Below are positions 10,743-21,456 of a DNA stretch of 64,000 bases, piece after piece. Under the pieces are notes generated by a model. The model did no database searches. It was not told the DNA's origin and saw nothing but the letters and a program-made list of their open reading frames with translations. Location of the stretch: positions 152,066,113-152,130,112 of the forward strand of contig NC_081405.1 in assembly GCF_030272615.1 (NCBI RefSeq), read 5' to 3'. Both the position numbers and the translations under genes were made by a program. This stretch comes from Cryptomeria japonica. Its lineage: Eukaryota > Streptophyta > Pinopsida > Cupressales > Cupressaceae. Each line of letters opens with the position of its first letter. Positions within the stretch are counted from its first letter, which is position 1.

Positions 10743-11643
10743 AATTCTTTACACATCCCTAATGGGCCAACTTTGATCCTTTCAAGGAAAATTAAAATTC
10801 TTTGAATCTCCCTATGCATCCTCTTCCCAAGAAATATTTAATTCCTTTTTTCCATTTTTTCTTCCCACACATCCTCTTCTTTTGGAATTTTTAATTCCTT
10901 CTCCCTCCCCCCAAGGAATTTTATATTTCTTTTTTCTCTTCCTAATGTACTTGGGAGCTCTTCCCCATGTACCTTGAGAGGTGTGGAGACAAGAAATGCC
11001 TTTATGGCATATCTCTTGGTCTCCACACCTTGTCCTCTCAATCCATGTGCTCCCTCTCAAATTGATCTCAACCCTTCATCCCAAAGTTAATCTTGACCCT
11101 TCATTTTGACCTCCACCAATCTATACATTGGAGTCTCATTTCCTCACAAATCATAAAAAATCCACTTCCATCACATGCTCATGTTGTCCATTTGAGGATG
11201 AAAAGCCCCTATCATACTCCTATAATTCCCAAATCTTCTCTCATCTAATCCATATCCATCATCATTATAATCCAATCCAAATCTAACCAATCTTGTTGTG
11301 TGTGGAGAGTAGTCCGCATCCCAACCAAGGAGCTAATCCAAACAAGTCAAGGAGGCGTGCATCTTTGGCTTCACCAATAGCTCAATCAAAGGAACAAGAG
11401 AGAACTCTCTCTTGCAATGTATAAGAAGTTTGGTTTATACTTTATTTGGTTTTCTATGTTTAGTTGGGTTTAAACTAACCATCTAACCTTGCATTGGTTT
11501 TCCCTTGCTTCAATTGTATTTAATTTTATTCATTAATTCATTTTAAAATCATCAAAAGAATGTTGGAATATAAAATGAACACCTAGGGAAAAGAGATCAT
11601 GGAGGAATCAACTATGTATCTTCTACTTACAACAACATCTTAA
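10743..11643. other. Spacer between elements A and B
   Basis: No gene seen; pyrimidine-rich around 10800-10970. A 50-nt near-perfect hairpin occupies 10980-11029: arms GGTGTGGAGAC and GTCTCCACACC, with an inner ATGCC/GGCAT stem. The right end (ACATCTTAA) is the target site of element B. Confidence 0.5.
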
Positions 11644-12346
11644 TGTTTAATTGGTTGAAAGGACTAGAATATTGAGAGGGGGGAGTGAATCAATATTCCC
11701 ACACTTATAAAAGTTTTGCCAATTAACTTTAACAATTAATTTCATCAACAATAAATATTGAATAAGGAAATAACACAACCATAAAATGAACACTAGATTT
11801 ATACGTAGAAAACCCAAATGGGAAAAACCATAGAGAGTGTTAGCTCTCAAGATAATAAAACTAGTTATATGGTGTTTACAAAATGGGGTGGCTCACTGCG
11901 GGATGGCCGACTGCCAGATTACAAAAATGACTCACTGTTGGAATGCTCACATAGAAAGTAAGTGAACTGGGAAAATTGCATCTCCTAATGCAAGAATTTA
12001 GTTCCAAGATAAGATCAGATAACAACTCATACAACTCTCAACTGATCCGGTAAGGGATCATTATACCATTGTCTACAATCACTTGCAACAAGTCTGGTAA
12101 GGGATTTCTACACTGTTATATCAAACCAATTACTTGCAATAGATTTGGTAAAGGATTACTGCAACATTGTTCAAACTCTGACTCTGTTATACATTCCTTC
12201 TCTCATTCATTGTTTCTCTTCTCGCAACTTTTCTATTCTCCACAACTCTATCACTCGCATACCTCTTACTCTGCTATACCACACACACTCTTCTTTCTTC
12301 TATCTCATACTCTTCACACACATACACTTGTTACTTCATTTCACAC

Positions 12347-12427
<81 letters not shown>

Positions 12428-12976
12428 AAGCACATGCACCAAAATACTATGTTGGCCAAGCATAAATGATTTACACAATAATATGTTGCTTAAATAAACA
12501 CATTATCCAAAACTTGTCTTGACCAAAAAATAGGATAAACAAGTCTTCTTCTACCAACCTCTTACACACTTCCTTCATAGACTTCATTTACCAAAACATA
12601 CGCCTTAATAACCAGGCAAAACGGGGGTCTATCAGACCCATAGACTCGATCCCATAAGCACAACCTTCAAGCACATGCAATATAATCATCTGGAAAGTAA
12701 TACAACATATACAATAGATATGACTAATATAACTGATAACGGATACCAGAACTGGATACAAACCAAAACACAACACATGATTCTAAAGAAGAGGATCTTC
12801 CTAAAATGACTCTAGTAGATTATTTGTGCCTTACTGCTTCATATCACATTCATATCACATACATACCTATCTTCCATTGATACTCAACCTACAATACCAA
12901 AACTACTTATGCCACATCTGGTCCTAACCGGATCACCAGGTTTGACATCAATGACAACATTCACACAAATCCAACA
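11644..12976 (-). repeat. Element B 3' LTR
   Basis: Read on the minus strand it starts TGTTGG (CCAACA at 12971-12976) next to the polypurine block and ends at 11644. It is ~370 bp longer than the 5' LTR because of extra sequence at about 12030-12425: three degenerate ~54-bp repeats sharing CTGGTAAGGGAT-like words (12047-12180), a CT-rich stretch, and a long (TA)n tract. Outside this block it aligns with 16376-17336. Confidence 0.85.
12351..12422. repeat. (TA)n microsatellite, about 36 repeats
   Basis: An uninterrupted run of alternating T and A within the 3' LTR of element B. It is absent from the 5' LTR, so it either expanded after insertion or was deleted from the other copy. Confidence 0.97.
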
Positions 12977-13106
12977 ATCTCCCCCTTTGTTATTGATGAA
13001 AAAACATCTCGAAAAGGACCAACTCAAAAACATATCTGCATATAACTCCCCCTTACTCAAGTATCTCCTTATTTCTCCATTTACCTTTCTCCCCCTTTGA
13101 CATCAA
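12977..13106 (-). promoter_or_regulatory. Element B duplicated polypurine blocks
   Basis: On the minus strand, CATCAATAACAAAGGGGGAGAT (12998 down to 12977) touches the 3' LTR. The upstream copy TTGATGTCAAAGGGGGAG lies at 13106-13089. The same pair occurs in elements A, C and D. Confidence 0.75.
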
Positions 13107-13224
13107 GGACAAAGGGTGCCTTGATGAAAAAGAAAAGAAAGAAAAATAAATGCATTCAATAACAAAATTGTCAAAATTGCATACCAACTCAGAAAGATTC
13201 TCAATTGCTTTTCTTCTAAAATAT

Positions 13225-14115
13225 CTATTTATACTTCTCCTTAATCTCTTGAAGGAGAACCTTCCAAGACTGAACAACCAACTTAATGCTAACAGATAAA
13301 CTCCTACACTCCACCAACACATCAAAAAGATGAGAGAAACTGTCAGGAACATACTGACTCTCCTCATACTCAACCACATCACTAAGCAATGTTGAAAAAT
13401 GCTCCAATTTTGATTCAACAATCTCCTTCACTTTCTAGAAAATACTCACCAAGTCTTCCCTTTTCCTTTGCCAAATTGACAACTCAGCTTGAAGAGAATT
13501 TACTCTTTTCCTTTGCTCTTCATCCTTGTCACTTAGAAAATCAAAAGACTTACCCAAAGAACACAGTTCTTCTTCAACAACTTCAATCTTTGCTTTATGT
13601 TTCACCGCAGTAGCCGGCCATGAAAGACAAAACTTGTAAATTTTGCTAGCACTACCAATAAAATCTCTCATTTCATTTATGCAAACTGATAGAGCCCTTT
13701 GTGCATCACTGTATTTCGCCAACATATTATCAATTTCTGTTTTAGAACCATTTATACTCACAGGTTGCACAACCAATTTCTCTTTAATTAACTCAGATAG
13801 AGATTTTGGTAGCCCATCACTAACATCTTCAATTTTAATATTGTTTAGAAGCAAATGATACATCAAGACATTCTCAATTCTATCTGGCTCAACACAAGTA
13901 AGCCACATCTCACCAATCTTCTATATTCCATCTCCTTTGCCTATAATTTCTAGCAAATTAGATTCATCATCATCAGATTCAAATGCTTTTTCTTTCTGTT
14001 CTACAACAACCACTTCTCCCTTAGCCATAGGGGATTCCAGGTCTTCAATCACAACAATGCATTTCTCCTTCTGATCCTTCTTTTGCTTCTTAGATTCCAA
14101 AGTACTAGTAGGCAC
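13225..14115 (-). pseudogene. Element B unfamiliar ORF, basic/acidic region and coiled-coil tail
   Basis: Three open stretches follow one another on the minus strand (14115-13921, 13908-13435, 13431-13225), separated by single stops or frameshifts and best read as one decayed C-terminal half. It opens with a lysine-rich segment (ESKKQKKDQKEKC) and an acidic patch (FESDDDESN). Helical segments follow, including SEIKEKLVV-like and KIEVVEEELCSLGKSFDFL stretches, and it ends with LQEIKEKYK. Length and layout resemble the 6319-8267 region of element A. No enzymatic motif is visible. Confidence 0.5.
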
Positions 14116-14262
14116 AATCTCTTTCCTTTTTCTCTTTCAAGAGGAAGAACCCTCTTTAGCTAAATCGGTAGCAGGGGACATTGGGCCAATGCACCAAACA
14201 TTGAGAAATGATTTGGAATAAACATCACAATTTTCTTCTCTTCTTTCCAAACCACTCAAATA

Positions 14263-14978
14263 TCAAAAGATTTGTCTAGCAAACCAGACTCTAGATTCCC
14301 ATATCACATTCTCCTTAGCCAGAAGGGATCCCAAACAATACATAGCCAAACATACAAGCAACAATCCAAACTGGAAGGGATAACCTTTCTCTTTTGTCAC
14401 CTTGATGTTCTCTAGCAATATATTCTTTAATAATTTATACAAATCGAATACTCTGTCTTCCATAAAAATCATATGCATCATATATACAACAATAGTTGAA
14501 GTAGAACCTTACCTATTTATGAAATAAATCTTGTAAGAGATACCATACGCAACATACCTCACAACATGATTGATAATTTTGTCAATCAACAACTCTCTTT
14601 GATCATCCATCTCACCAGTTAGGGTTTCAACTTCCTTGTTCTTTATAGATTTCTTAACCGGAATAGATCCTTTGTCAAACAAACCAATAATGACCAAAAC
14701 AATCTCCTTCATGATTGGATAGGGTTTATCCAACACAATGAGTTCATTATATACATGACTTAGAATTAATTTGATCACATCCTTATTATCAAACCAGGAA
14801 ACTTAGTCCATATATTCAATCCTTTATGCTCAAATTCCTTAATCTTCTGCAAATTTGCTTCACTTAAACTCTTTTCCACCTTTCTGATCTTTTCAAGTTT
14901 GAATTCATCTAGCCATACCTTCTCCAAAATCTAAAAATCTTCATTGCTCGATTCCCCGACGATCATCTTGGATTCCAT
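14263..14978 (-). pseudogene. Element B unfamiliar ORF, N-terminal conserved region
   Basis: The likely start is the ATG at 14978-14976 (MESKMIVGESSNEDF), downstream of the zinc-knuckle gag. A helical segment follows (LSEANLQKIKEFEHKGLN), then after a one-base frame change the conserved core NELIVLDKPYPIMKE...IIGL...KK.IKN.EVETLTG..DDQR. After another break comes DLYKLLKNILLENIKVTKE with a hydrophobic stretch LLLVCLAMYCLGSLL. The core aligns with 5628-6143 of element A, which lacks this N-terminus. The hydrophobic run could be a buried helix or a membrane segment. Function unknown. Confidence 0.55.
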
Positions 14979-15266
14979 AACTATTAGCTCTGCTTCTATG
15001 CTCTTTTCTCTTCAACTGCACACAACTTCTTCAAGCACTTCTATTTGCATGATAAAGAAATAATCTCAAACATGAATATTTATCTTGCCAAAAACTCTTC
15101 TAGGGTTTTGCCACCAAAAAGTGTCTTGTCGATGATGTCATCAAACATATTAAATTATCAGATTGCACACCTAGCACGGTTATGCCAAACCAATGACATG
15201 AACAAACTCAGAAGAGGGGATCAAGAGTTTTTTCTTGATAACTCCCCCTGAGCCAAAGCAATAAAC

Positions 15267-15830
15267 TCAGTTATCGGAGGAAGGGGTGCCTGCACCGGAT
15301 CCTGGTACACCAGGCAAGCTTCCATTGTTCACCTCCTTCTTTCTCCAAACCATGAATTCCTTATTCTTTGATTCACTAGATTTCATCACATTCTTCTCAG
15401 TAGACTTCTCAATTTCATTCTTACACTGGTTAGCATAATGTCTGGATTGCTTGCACTTGTAATAATTGATGTTCCTCTCCACTGAATTTGTTGAATGTGA
15501 TCTATATTTGCATTGAGTAGCTTTGTGACCATAGCCATTGCATACATAACAATATCCATGAAAGCTATTTTTCACCTTATTTGCTCCAACCAGATTATTA
15601 TTCTATCTCATAACATGATTTCTATAGTAATTTTCTTTAGGACCAAATCTCTTGCAATTGTAACATTGAATTCTTCTATAATCTGTAGCCTTATGACCAA
15701 ATTTATTGCATTGAAAACAATAACCATTAAATGATGGGTACCTTTGTGCATTTGGTTGACGAACTGTTGGTCTCTTTGCATTAGATCTCTGATTTCGGTT
15801 TGTGCTTGCATTTGCAGGTTTCTTCTCTAC
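15267..15830 (-). pseudogene. Element B gag, four zinc-knuckle-like motifs
   Basis: On the minus strand, four successive CCHC-type motifs can be read: CFQCNKFGHKATDYR (last Cys lost), CYNCKRFGPKENYY (degenerate), CYVCNGYGHKATQC (intact) and YYKCKQSRHYANQC (first Cys lost). Such knuckles bind RNA in Gag and serve genome packaging. Element C carries four knuckles in the same arrangement, whereas element D has one. The intact motif lies near 15515-15560. Stops and frame changes separate the pairs. Confidence 0.7.
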
Positions 15831-16305
15831 TTCTACCTTAACCTCTTTACCTTTGCCTTTACAATTCTAATTTGAAATTTTACCTAACTAAAATCCAAGT
15901 CCAGTCTTGTCTAAATGAGCTTTCTGCATGTTAATCAAATCTTCCAAAAGTTTGCTGCTATCAAGAACCTTACTTTTTGCATTCAACTTCTTCACTTCTT
16001 GTTCTAGCTTCTCACATTGTTATGTCTTCAACTTGATTGATTCTTTTAGAGTTTACTTTATCTTGTTCCTCTCCTCAATCTTCTGCATCAGATCAAAACG
16101 GTTTCATTCATCTGCTTCAACTCATTGTCAACTTCCTTATGTCTAACTTTCAGATTTGTTCTCTCAGCTTTTGTACACATTCATTTGCTACCTTCACATT
16201 CTCTTTCAATTCTTCATTCTTAGATTCCACACTTTCTAGATATTCAAGAGTTGTCTTCAATTCCTCATCCAGATGATATTCTTTGGTCATACACATCGGT
16301 GCCAT
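15831..16305 (-). pseudogene. Element B gag, N-terminal coiled coil
   Basis: The start is the ATG at 16305-16303 (MAPMCMTKEYHLDEELK), 14 nt after the leader motif, like the gag starts of A and C. The minus strand then encodes highly charged helices (EYLESVESKNEELKENV, ANECVQKL) typical of a coiled coil, interrupted by stops and frameshifts. The UBN2-type Gag fold seen in element D is not evident. This belongs with the zinc-knuckle region at 15267-15830 as one gag. Confidence 0.55.
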
Positions 16306-16318
16306 GATTCAGCCAATA

Positions 16319-16375
16319 GGGATCTCCCTCAAGCAGTTAAGCTTTCAAGCAAGGGACCAAAGCTCTCATACGAAT
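16319..16375 (-). promoter_or_regulatory. Element B primer-binding site and conserved leader motif
   Basis: Reading minus from 16375, ATTCGTATGAGAGC replaces the usual ATTGGTATCAGAGC (two changes), followed 31 nt from the LTR edge by TTAACTGCTTGAGGGAGATC at 16344-16319. Spacing and sequence match A, C and D. Confidence 0.65.
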
Positions 16376-17336
16376 TGTTGAATTAGTTGAAAGGACTAGA
16401 ATACTAAGAGGGGGGTGAATCAATATTCCCGCACATAAAAAAAATTCTAATTAAGTTTAACAATTAATTTTATTGACAAAAAATACAGAATAAGGAAATA
16501 ACACAACCATAAAATGAAAATGAAATTTATACGTAGAAAAACCAAATGGGAAAAACCATGGAGAGTGTTAGCTCTCAAGATAATATAACTAGTTATATGG
16601 TATTTACAAAATGGGGTGGCACACTGCCGGATGGTTCATTGCCAGATTACAAAAAACCGCTCACTGCAATAGAAAGTAAGTGAATTGGGAAAATCGCATC
16701 TTCTAATGCATGAATTCAGTTCCAAGATAAGCTCAGATAACAACTCACAATACACCAAAATACTATGTCGACCAAGCATAAATGATTTTCACAATAATAT
16801 GTTGCTCAGATCAACACGTTATCCAAAACATGTCTCAACCAAAAAATAGATAAATAAGCCGGCTTCTACCAACCTCTTACACGCTCCCTTCACATACTTC
16901 ATTTACCAAAATGCATGCCTTAATAACCGAGACAAAACAAGGGTCTACTAGATCCATAGACTCGAGCCCATAAGGACAACCTTCATAGAATCAAACCCAT
17001 AGGAACAACCTCCAAGCACAGCAACTCCCAAACCATGCAATATAATCATTTGAATAGCAATACAACAAATATAAGAAATATGACTGATGTAATTGATAGC
17101 TGATACCAAAACCGGATACAAATTAAAACACAACACAAGATTCCGGAGAAAAGGATCTTCCAAAAATGACTCTAGTAGATTATCAATGCCTTACTGCTTC
17201 ATGTCACATTCATATCACATACATGCCTATCTTCCATTGGTACTCAACCTGCAATACCAAAACTACTTATGCCACATTTGGCCCTTACCGGATCACCGGG
17301 TTTGACATCAATGACAACATTCACACAAATCCAACA
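16376..17336 (-). repeat. Element B 5' LTR
   Basis: 961 bp, reading TGTTGG...CAACA on the minus strand. Its downstream end has the GATTCACCCCCCCTCTTAGT word common to the Copia LTRs here. It lacks the 12030-12425 insertion of the partner LTR. Confidence 0.85.
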
Positions 17337-19856
17337 CTTAAACCCATTACATTCTTGTTTGTTGTCCTTTCTTATTGGTTTGAAGTTGTTAAATCAATTG
17401 GTCCAACCACAGGTCTAATTGAGGAGAAAATGACTCTTGCAATTCAGCATATTCCCTAAAGGTTTTTCTAAACATTGCCGATTCTTGATGAGATTTGGAC
17501 ATCAAAAGATCAAGGTAGGCAAAGTTTAACAATTAAATTTTTGCTAGTTCATTCCATGAATATAGGCTTGGGTCTACATGCCAAATCATTTCTACACACA
17601 AAAATCAATTCTACAAGAGCACATTTAAACTAAAGTAAAACATAGTCAACTTGTAGATTCTAATACAATCATTAAAAGTACCCTATAGATCTAACATTAT
17701 AGTGAATTAATTTTTGACATTTTTTGAATTATTTTTCACTTTTAAAATCCAACTAAGCAATACATTTAATTTCTATTTTTTATTAAACATTTATTTCTTT
17801 AATTCCCAACTCATTTATTTAGATTAATCATTAAATAATTATTTTCTTTGATTAATTAACTTAAATATTTTATATAAAAATATATTTGTCTAGCATTATT
17901 TGACCAAATTAATTTATAAGACAAAAAAGAAGAAAATGATACAATTTCTTTAAAACATTTTCTACAAATTAGATATTGATCTTTCTTTCTACCAAATTAC
18001 ATAATATTTTCTTTTTAAAAGTAAAATAACTCTAATATATTTAAACTCTTCATAATCAAAATGCATTTGCAATGTTTAAACTCGTCCTAACCTTTTCTTA
18101 TAACTGGTACAATTATCTTAATCCATCTTTTTGGACATACTCGGATACTTATAATCCATCTTTTAGCATTTTATTGAATAAAAGTATTGAAAGTTTGTAG
18201 TTTAATTGATACAGGTGGCAAAGAAGATATTATATTGTTTGATTAAACCATCTACCAAGATTCAAAACTTGTAATAACTTAATCAAAAGACATCTAATTT
18301 AAATATACTGTTTAAAAACTCCTCAATAATAACTTATTTTAAAATTAATCATTAGAAAGTAGGTATATATATTTAATGTTTTCAAAATACCAAATCTCTT
18401 GAACTTTTTTTTAATTTTTATTTTTGACAATGATAGCATTAAAAATTTGTCATAACAAATGCCCTAAAATACCTTCCAATTGTCATTAAATATTATTCAA
18501 TAATGGCATATAATTTTAATCATTGAAAGCCCCATACTATATATATTGTCAACATTTTGGAAGGCTCAAACAAAGTGTGACTTCATGATAATGATGGCAT
18601 TAATAAAATTGTTATTTTAATTATTTTGTATTATTTGTAGTATTAGTATTTTTTATTGAAAAGTAAATTAATATATAATCAATGTTTTTCAATTCAAAAT
18701 TAAATTAATAAAATCAAAGACAATAAACACATGAAACCAAAAAAATATTATTATTTTAAACAACCCACGGAAAAAAGGTGCAGAGTCTGTCCCCATCAAA
18801 ACTTTTTGGCCCAAAATGATTACCTACTATGAAACTTAACCAGGAATAGAAAAAGTCAAAGCGGGTTTGTTTTGACCAACCTTTAACAAGGGATCTTGTT
18901 TAGTTTTGCCTGCTTGCTGGTTTATTTATCTTATTTTTTATTGGAATTTTTTGTTGTTAGATTTTTCTATAATATAAATTTTATTTTTCTATTTTTATGA
19001 ATATATTCAAATAAGACTTTATACATTGGTTCTTACAAATTTGGAATCTATTTTTGTGTTTATTCTTTTTTTCTATTTTCTTTAAACTATGATTTTTCTT
19101 TAATAATTAGGAAATAGAAAAGTCTTTATAAATGAGGATTTGATATAAAATAAATATAGGAGAACAAGTATAAGGAGTAGTAATTATGTATATCATCATG
19201 GATTTTATTAATTGATTTCTATAAATGCAATATACACATTTTTTTAAATGGAGAACACCCTTACACACAACAAGATGCCAACTCATGATTTGTACTATAA
19301 TATGTTTATAAAAATAAAAGCACATAAACTTTTATGTTACTAAGAACATTGTACCAAAACAACTAATTCAAAACCCAAATCCAAGATCAAGAATCTTCCC
19401 TAATCATTTTCTATTGATTATATGACCTCTTTGCTCTTTTTTAGCTTATATATTTCTAATTTTAATATAATCCCATTCTCAATTAAATTTTTCTTTTAAC
19501 ATTAAAATGTAAAATGTATAGTATTCTTGTTTTATTTTAGATTCAGACTTTTAAATATAAATTTTGAAAAATGTTTAAATCATTTACTATTCCCTTCCCT
19601 TTTATATTATGACAACTTTGTTAGTCAATTAAAATGTGAGAGAAAATAAACGATGTTTAGATTATTAGGTTCATGTAATTGGCAGCAATTTTATATTTGA
19701 ACAAAGTTCTTGCTATCATCATTAATAATTGTATAATAGTGAATTTGTATTTTGTGTTATTTCTACTTTAATTTTTAGGAGAGTGTTTTGAAACATGAAT
19801 ATATTGCTAAGTGCAAAATTTTGTGTAAGGTTGGTCCCATACTTTATGATACCCAC
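17337..19856. other. AT-rich spacer, no gene seen
   Basis: It begins with the second CTTAA of element B. About 2.5 kb of very AT-rich DNA follows, with only short frames and no motif. It probably belonged to the same ancestral sequence as 10743-11643 before element B inserted. Confidence 0.5.
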
Positions 19857-20200
19857 CATAGTTGGACTACTCGTGACTCGACTCGACTTGCCAAGCCCCT
19901 AAGAAAAAAACTTGGCAAAAACTCGAGAAAAAATCGACAAAGTAAGAACACGCTTAATTTTAATAAAAAATACATTTTTTTTGCAAAATTTAATGAGAAG
20001 ATGCATCCAATGAGTCAATAAATGATAACACAAAAGAAACAAGCCGATTCTAGATATATTTAAATGCAAAGTGTCTACAAAATCGCATCCTCATGAGGAA
20101 TGCTGATGGCTGGAAGCAAAATAGTAAATAGTTTTTGTAAAACCAAAAGTAAATACATCATTACAAATTACAATTACAACTTCCTCTTCCCAGCTCTAGC

Positions 20201-20790
20201 TTAAACTAGAGGAGAGGTAAAACTAGAGGGTCTAGTCCTAGAAGTCTGTAGTGGGCATGACTGTGCCTCCTCGCTCGGTATGGCTGGCTCACCCTCCATC
20301 TTGGATGAAGCTATGTCTCCACCTGCTTGTGGCACTGACAATGACTCATCATCCTCATCCTCTTCCTCCTCAATGTCATCCAGCGTGAAACCAAATCCAC
20401 CCCCCTCCTCCTCCATAGGTTGCCTCTCCAAATCAGTGTTGTCATCCTCAAAAAACAATGGAGGCTGCTCCTGTGATGTCCAATCATTGTAAGGATCTAT
20501 ATCATCCAAGTCAAGTGGACCACCTGCTACTTCCTCTACCTTCCTTACGCGCAATCGAAGATTATATTGCACAAAGACAAGGTCACTGAGGTGTTTTTGA
20601 GCTAGCTTGCTCCTCTTCTTCATGTCGATGGCTTCAAACAAGCTCTAATTGTGCTCACAACTGGATGAACTACAAGGTTGACATAAGATTCTGAGGGCAA
20701 TTTTTTTAAGATTTGGGGTATTTCCACCCCAACTTTGCCACCAAGCAACTGCAAATTAAAATTAGGTTGAAAGTAGCACCCCTCGCCGGG
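20201..20790 (-). pseudogene. hAT transposase C-terminal (dimerisation) region, broken
   Basis: On the minus strand the order is LGGKVGVEIPQILKK, a frameshift in an A-run near 20700, ILCQPCSSSSCEHN, a stop at 20647-20645, then SLFEAIDMKKRSKLAQKHLSDLVFVQYNLRLR. This is the hallmark C-terminal signature of plant hAT transposases, in which the tryptophan of the N-W-S-x-F core is here TAG instead of TGG. An acidic tail rich in D and E follows to a stop at 20201. The DDE catalytic residues lie further N-terminal in the family and are absent. Its position inside the 8-bp-flanked element supports the assignment. Confidence 0.8.
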
Positions 20791-21035
20791 GTCCGAGGGT
20801 GAGAAAAAGAGGGGTAGAGAGATAGGTCTAGATCTTCGTGGAGATCTACAAACGCGCAAAATTTAAAATTTCATCATTCATACTCATAGTTTCAAACTTT
20901 CAACTCTAAAATGTATAATATCAAGATTTCTTCAATGCTAATTATGTTGTTATATGAAGCCTAATCAAACTCGAAGGTTAAATTTTCCCTACTTCCATCA
21001 GCGCACTTTCCCCCTATATTTTTTGACGGGGGTTT

Positions 21036-21130
21036 GGGGGCAGCGCCCCCAAGTTGGGGTCAAGGGGCATTGCCCCTTGTGCGCTCCCTATCGCGATACA
21101 GGGCGGGGTCGAGGGGCAGCGCCCCGCGAG
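21036..21130. repeat. Three GC-rich hairpins of GGGGCANNGCCCC type
   Basis: GGGGGCAGCGCCCCC (21036-21050), AAGGGGCATTGCCCCTT (21062-21078) and GGGGCAGCGCCCC (21113-21125) form three short perfect or near-perfect hairpins in GC-rich DNA, inside the hAT element and upstream of its transposase remnant. Their function is unknown. Confidence 0.8.
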
Positions 21131-21456
21131 GCCAAAACTACTTTTATTATTTTATAAAGGCGTCAAGTATTATAAAGTATAAGAAAAGAAAAAGACATAT
21201 TGAAATGCCACTTATACTTAAATGTTATATTTCATGTGTATATTCTGATGAAGAGAATGAAACTGACCTGAAAAAACAAAAAATGATAATTTTTTGACAT
21301 GTTTGGGCCTCTTTTTTTAGTCTAGCCGAATTTTTTAAAGAAACTCGCCGAGTTTTTGCTGCGAGTTAAAGTCATAAAAACTCACAGAGCTCAAAAACTC
21401 GGCGAGTTTTTGAAACTCGTCGAATACTCTGCAAGTGTTCCATCTATAATACCCAC

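Larger units (their letters stand above)
11644..17336 (-). mobile_element. Element B: complete non-autonomous Copia-type LTR element
   Basis: Both LTRs are present on the minus strand (5' LTR 16376-17336, 3' LTR 11644-12976), flanked by a perfect 5-bp duplication CTTAA at 11639-11643 and 17337-17341. In transcription order it carries a decayed tRNA-Met primer site, the shared leader motif, a coiled-coil gag, four zinc-knuckle-like motifs, an unfamiliar ORF related to that of element A, a coiled-coil tail, and two polypurine blocks. There is no pol. All coding parts carry stops or frameshifts, so this copy could not make a full product now. Confidence 0.85.
19857..21448 (-). mobile_element. 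hAT-family transposon, internally deleted and decayed
   Basis: Flanked by the direct repeat ATACCCAC (19849-19856 and 21449-21456), the 8-bp size expected of hAT elements. The ends are imperfect inverted repeats: CATAGTTGGACTACTCG on the left, and the right end reversed reads TATAGATGGAACACTTG. Subterminal CTCGNCGAGTTTTT-like words cluster at both ends (19870-19940, 21340-21425), as is usual for transposase binding regions. Inside lies the C-terminal piece of a hAT transposase. At ~1.6 kb it is far shorter than an autonomous hAT (usually 2.5-4.5 kb), so most of the transposase is gone. Confidence 0.8.

Noticed and set aside
12069..12497. Plus-strand frame with a long YIYIYI stretch
   Set aside because: It is the (TA)n microsatellite read as protein, within an LTR.
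20280..20492. Serine-rich plus-strand frame
   Set aside because: Antisense of the acidic tail of the hAT transposase remnant.
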